Shown in pieces: positions 62,032 through 64,000 of a stretch of DNA of 64,000 nt. This stretch comes from Pomacea canaliculata (Eukaryota > Mollusca > Gastropoda > Architaenioglossa > Ampullariidae). Both the position numbers and the translations under genes were made by a program. Location: contig NC_037595.1 in the NCBI RefSeq assembly GCF_003073045.1, positions 1,426,001 to 1,490,000 of the forward strand, in the 5' to 3' direction. A model generated the notes under the pieces. It worked only from the letters and a program-made list of their open reading frames with translations, made no database searches and had not been told where the DNA came from. Position 1 is the first letter of the stretch. Each line of letters starts with the position of its first letter.

Positions 62032-62049
62032 TGGTGACCCCGACGTGAT
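62032..62049 (+). other. Primer-binding site for tRNA-Trp
   Basis: TGGTGACCCCGACGTGAT is complementary over 18 bases to the 3' end of animal tRNA-Trp including CCA. It starts two bases after the LTR. tRNA-Trp priming is known for the CsRn1 group of Ty3/gypsy elements. Confidence 0.8.
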
Positions 62050-62310
62050 CACTTCAGGGAGGGATAGTCTCTTTGTATCCAAGTGTTTAGAAGTTTGTAC
62101 ACACGTCGCTCAGAAGTCGTATGTACGTTTATTAGAAGTTTGTATACATGTTCGAGAAGTTGCATGTATAAAAGTTGATGAGAAGAAGTCGAATACCCGT
62201 GGAATTAGAAGTGGTATACGAGTTGGTAATAGAATTTGGTATCAGAAGTTGTGTACACGGTTGGCAGTCAGCCAAATTTATGTATTTTGAAGTTTTCGTC
62301 TCTGTGTTTA

Positions 62311-62379
62311 TCCCGTCTCCGATTACACGGGTCTGCCGGCTTGTATAGTTCAGCCGACAGAGAGGGCCTTAGGTCTAGT
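62311..62379 (+). other. Double-hairpin RNA module, copy 1
   Basis: Stem 1 pairs CCCGT (62312-62316) with ACGGG (62327-62331). Stem 2 pairs CTGcCGGC (62333-62340) with GCCGaCAG (62353-62360) around a loop TTGTATAGTTCA. GGTCTAGT follows. Confidence 0.55.
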
Positions 62380-62582
62380 CTTGCTGTTGTGTGTGTCTAT
62401 CTTTCCCACCTCTAGGAACTTTGCTTTAGAATCTTTTTCATGTTTTATGTGTTGGTTTGGGACGTTTTCTTTGTGAAATTACCTGTGTAAGTGTGAGTGA
62501 AAGTGTGTATTGCGTGTTCCACGTGCTAGGGAAGCGTAGGCTGTGAGCAGATTTGCTTTGTTGTTTTTTTTTTTTTATATTT

Positions 62583-62645
62583 TCCCGTCTCCAGCTCTAC
62601 GGGTCTGGGGGTGTGTACAGTTCGTCCCCCCAGTAAGGGTCTAGT
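62583..62645 (+). other. Double-hairpin RNA module, copy 2
   Basis: Same layout as copy 1. CCCGT (62584-62588) pairs with ACGGG (62599-62603). CTGGGGG (62605-62611) pairs with CCCCCAG (62627-62633) around a loop containing TGTACAGTTC. GGTCTAGT follows. Confidence 0.55.
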
Positions 62646-63597
62646 TTCTGTGTCTTGCCTTTGTTCTTTTTTGTGTCTTTTCACGCTCGTTTCCGCCCTC
62701 TGTCTTTTCTCTACTGCTTTTTTTTTCTTCTCTGTAGGTATCTTTTCTTGGTTTGTGTTTTAAGAAAAAGAAAACACGCCTTAGTCTTTAGTATTGCTAG
62801 AGTGTTTGAAAAGCATTTTACCTTTAACAATATTTTGTTTAAGTGTAATTTCATGTGAATGCTATTGTCAGGTTCAGACTTAGCATTATGTTGTTTTAGT
62901 TAGTAACGTTTGCTGAGAATTTGTGTTGAAATATTATCAGCAATAAGTATTGCTTGACTTAAATTTTATGTTTGCAGATTGCAAAGTTAATATTTTTTTC
63001 TCTCTGATTATTGGTGATTATTTTGATCTTGCTTGTATTGTTTTGTAGTTGTATTTCTCTTTAAATTTACCTTGAAAATTGATTATGTAGCTGAGTTGAC
63101 ATATCTCACTAGAGATATTGGTGGATTCTTGTGAATTAGTGAGATTAGTGGATTTTTGATGTTGAGATATGAGAACTGATTTGAAAATCTTGTGTGAAAA
63201 CTTTAACTGGAATTTGAAGAAGGTTTGATAACTTGTTATGAAGCACTGATGCATTAAGTAGGAAAAGTAGAGACCCGAGCTTTCATGGATGTTATGCTGT
63301 GTGATATGTCACTATGCACACGTGATATTTAGAAATACTAAGTTGTGGGAGCAAAGCATTGCACCTTATACGTCATAAGATATTGATGTTCAATAACAAG
63401 CGAAGTTGATCTTGTTGTAATTGAGGGATTATTCACCCTTTGTTTATTGATTGTGATAGCCACTTCAGTGTTGTTATAGTTTGAAGATTGTGATCCTTTC
63501 TTTAGTCGGAATTGTGCTATTGTGCAACCCTATTGATAATCCGCTTGTTAGGATTAGTTTGTTTTTGGAAATTTGCACTTCAGCGTTAATACAGAAA

Positions 63598-64000
63598 ATG
63601 GAAAGACTCCCAAGATTAGAAAGAGAGAGAATAGAAGACAGATTAGACAGAGAGGCTGAAATAGCAAGACTTGAAGAATACATCCATGAACTTCCCATGT
63701 TCCAGGAAGACAGAGATGATATAGATGCTTATATTGGTAGGTTTGAGGCACATGCCCGAGTATTAAAGTGGTCGGCAGAGATATGTTCCCTGAACTTGGC
63801 TCTTAAGTTGCAAGGCCGAGCCTTGAATGTTTACCATACATTGGGTCTCCAAGGAGACACCAGTTATGAGACGTTGAAGAAAGCACTGCTACTGAATTTT
63901 AATCGTCCAAGCGAAGAATATCGAGAAAAGTTTAGATCGATACGACCTCAGCCTAAAGAATCCATGACGGACTTCTTAAGAAGAATGTCCCATTTAGCGG
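63598..64000 (+). CDS. gag: Retrotransposon Gag, N-terminal part (cut by window end)
   Basis: The frame is open from the ATG at 63598 to the window end, 134 residues. A charged coiled-coil start (RLERERIEDRLDREAEIARL) is followed by DAYIGRFEAHARVLKWSAE, LALKLQGRALNVY, YETLKKALLLNF and a REKFRSIRPQPKESMTDFLR segment. This pattern (one helix with FE..A, LxGRAL.VY, LK.ALL..F, FR...P...E....F..R) is the Ty3/gypsy capsid region. It would be followed by a zinc knuckle and pol outside the window. Whether the element is intact cannot be seen. Confidence 0.85.
   Translation, partial: MERLPRLERERIEDRLDREAEIARLEEYIHELPMFQEDRDDIDAYIGRFEAHARVLKWSAEICSLNLALKLQGRALNVYHTLGLQGDTSYETLKKALLLNFNRPSEEYREKFRSIRPQPKESMTDFLRRMSHLA

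Larger units (their letters stand above)
62050..63597 (+). other. Long untranslated leader of the retrotransposon
   Basis: About 1.55 kb lie between the primer site and the gag ATG, long for a Ty3 element. The sequence is T-rich with no long plus-strand frame. It contains two copies of a double-hairpin module (62311-62379 and 62583-62645). Confidence 0.7.

Overview
This window is animal nuclear DNA: multi-exon genes with GT-AG introns, long introns full of transposon debris, microsatellites, and no operons. The gene content and repeats (afadin with a divergent C-terminal region, an intronless rhodopsin-type receptor of the kind expanded in molluscs, a tRNA-Trp-primed Ty3-type retrotransposon, tRNA-derived SINEs) suggest a lophotrochozoan, most likely a gastropod mollusc. 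The species cannot be fixed from sequence alone. All four protein-coding genes lie on the + strand.

1-32300: most of an afadin (Canoe) gene. Twenty-five coding exons run from the end of the first Ras-association domain through the second RA domain, FHA, DIL, PDZ, a very long Gln/Pro-rich exon, a coiled coil and the conserved C-terminal tail. All splice phases join, giving about 2217 residues to the stop at 29336. The 5' exons lie left of the window. The two large introns (1633-9582 and 9741-13756) hold minisatellites, a SINE and a hAT end; shorter introns hold two hAT MITEs and two LINE/SINE tails.

35800-42370: a small single-pass membrane protein with one CUB domain, one cysteine-rich LDLa module and a short cytoplasmic tail. 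Its seven exons also join in phase. 44431-48255: a GPCR with one coding exon at 47028-48200, possibly preceded by a TATA-containing promoter and 5' exon near 44431-44511. 54933-58098: a secreted protein with a signal peptide, a Pro/Gln-rich N-terminal half and a degenerate von Willebrand A domain.

48256-54900 and 58100-61069 are intergenic, with hAT-type MITEs, satellites and one small minus-strand reading frame with paired CxxC motifs. 61070-64000 is the 5' part of a Ty3/gypsy-type LTR retrotransposon: a 960-bp LTR, a primer-binding site matching tRNA-Trp, a 1.5-kb leader and the start of gag, cut by the window edge. The leader contains two copies of a double-hairpin module whose stems differ by compensating changes while the loop motif is kept. 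This is the most unusual signal in the window.

The four genes show no shared pathway. Afadin acts at adherens junctions, the CUB/LDLa protein and the GPCR are cell-surface proteins, and the vWA protein is probably extracellular.
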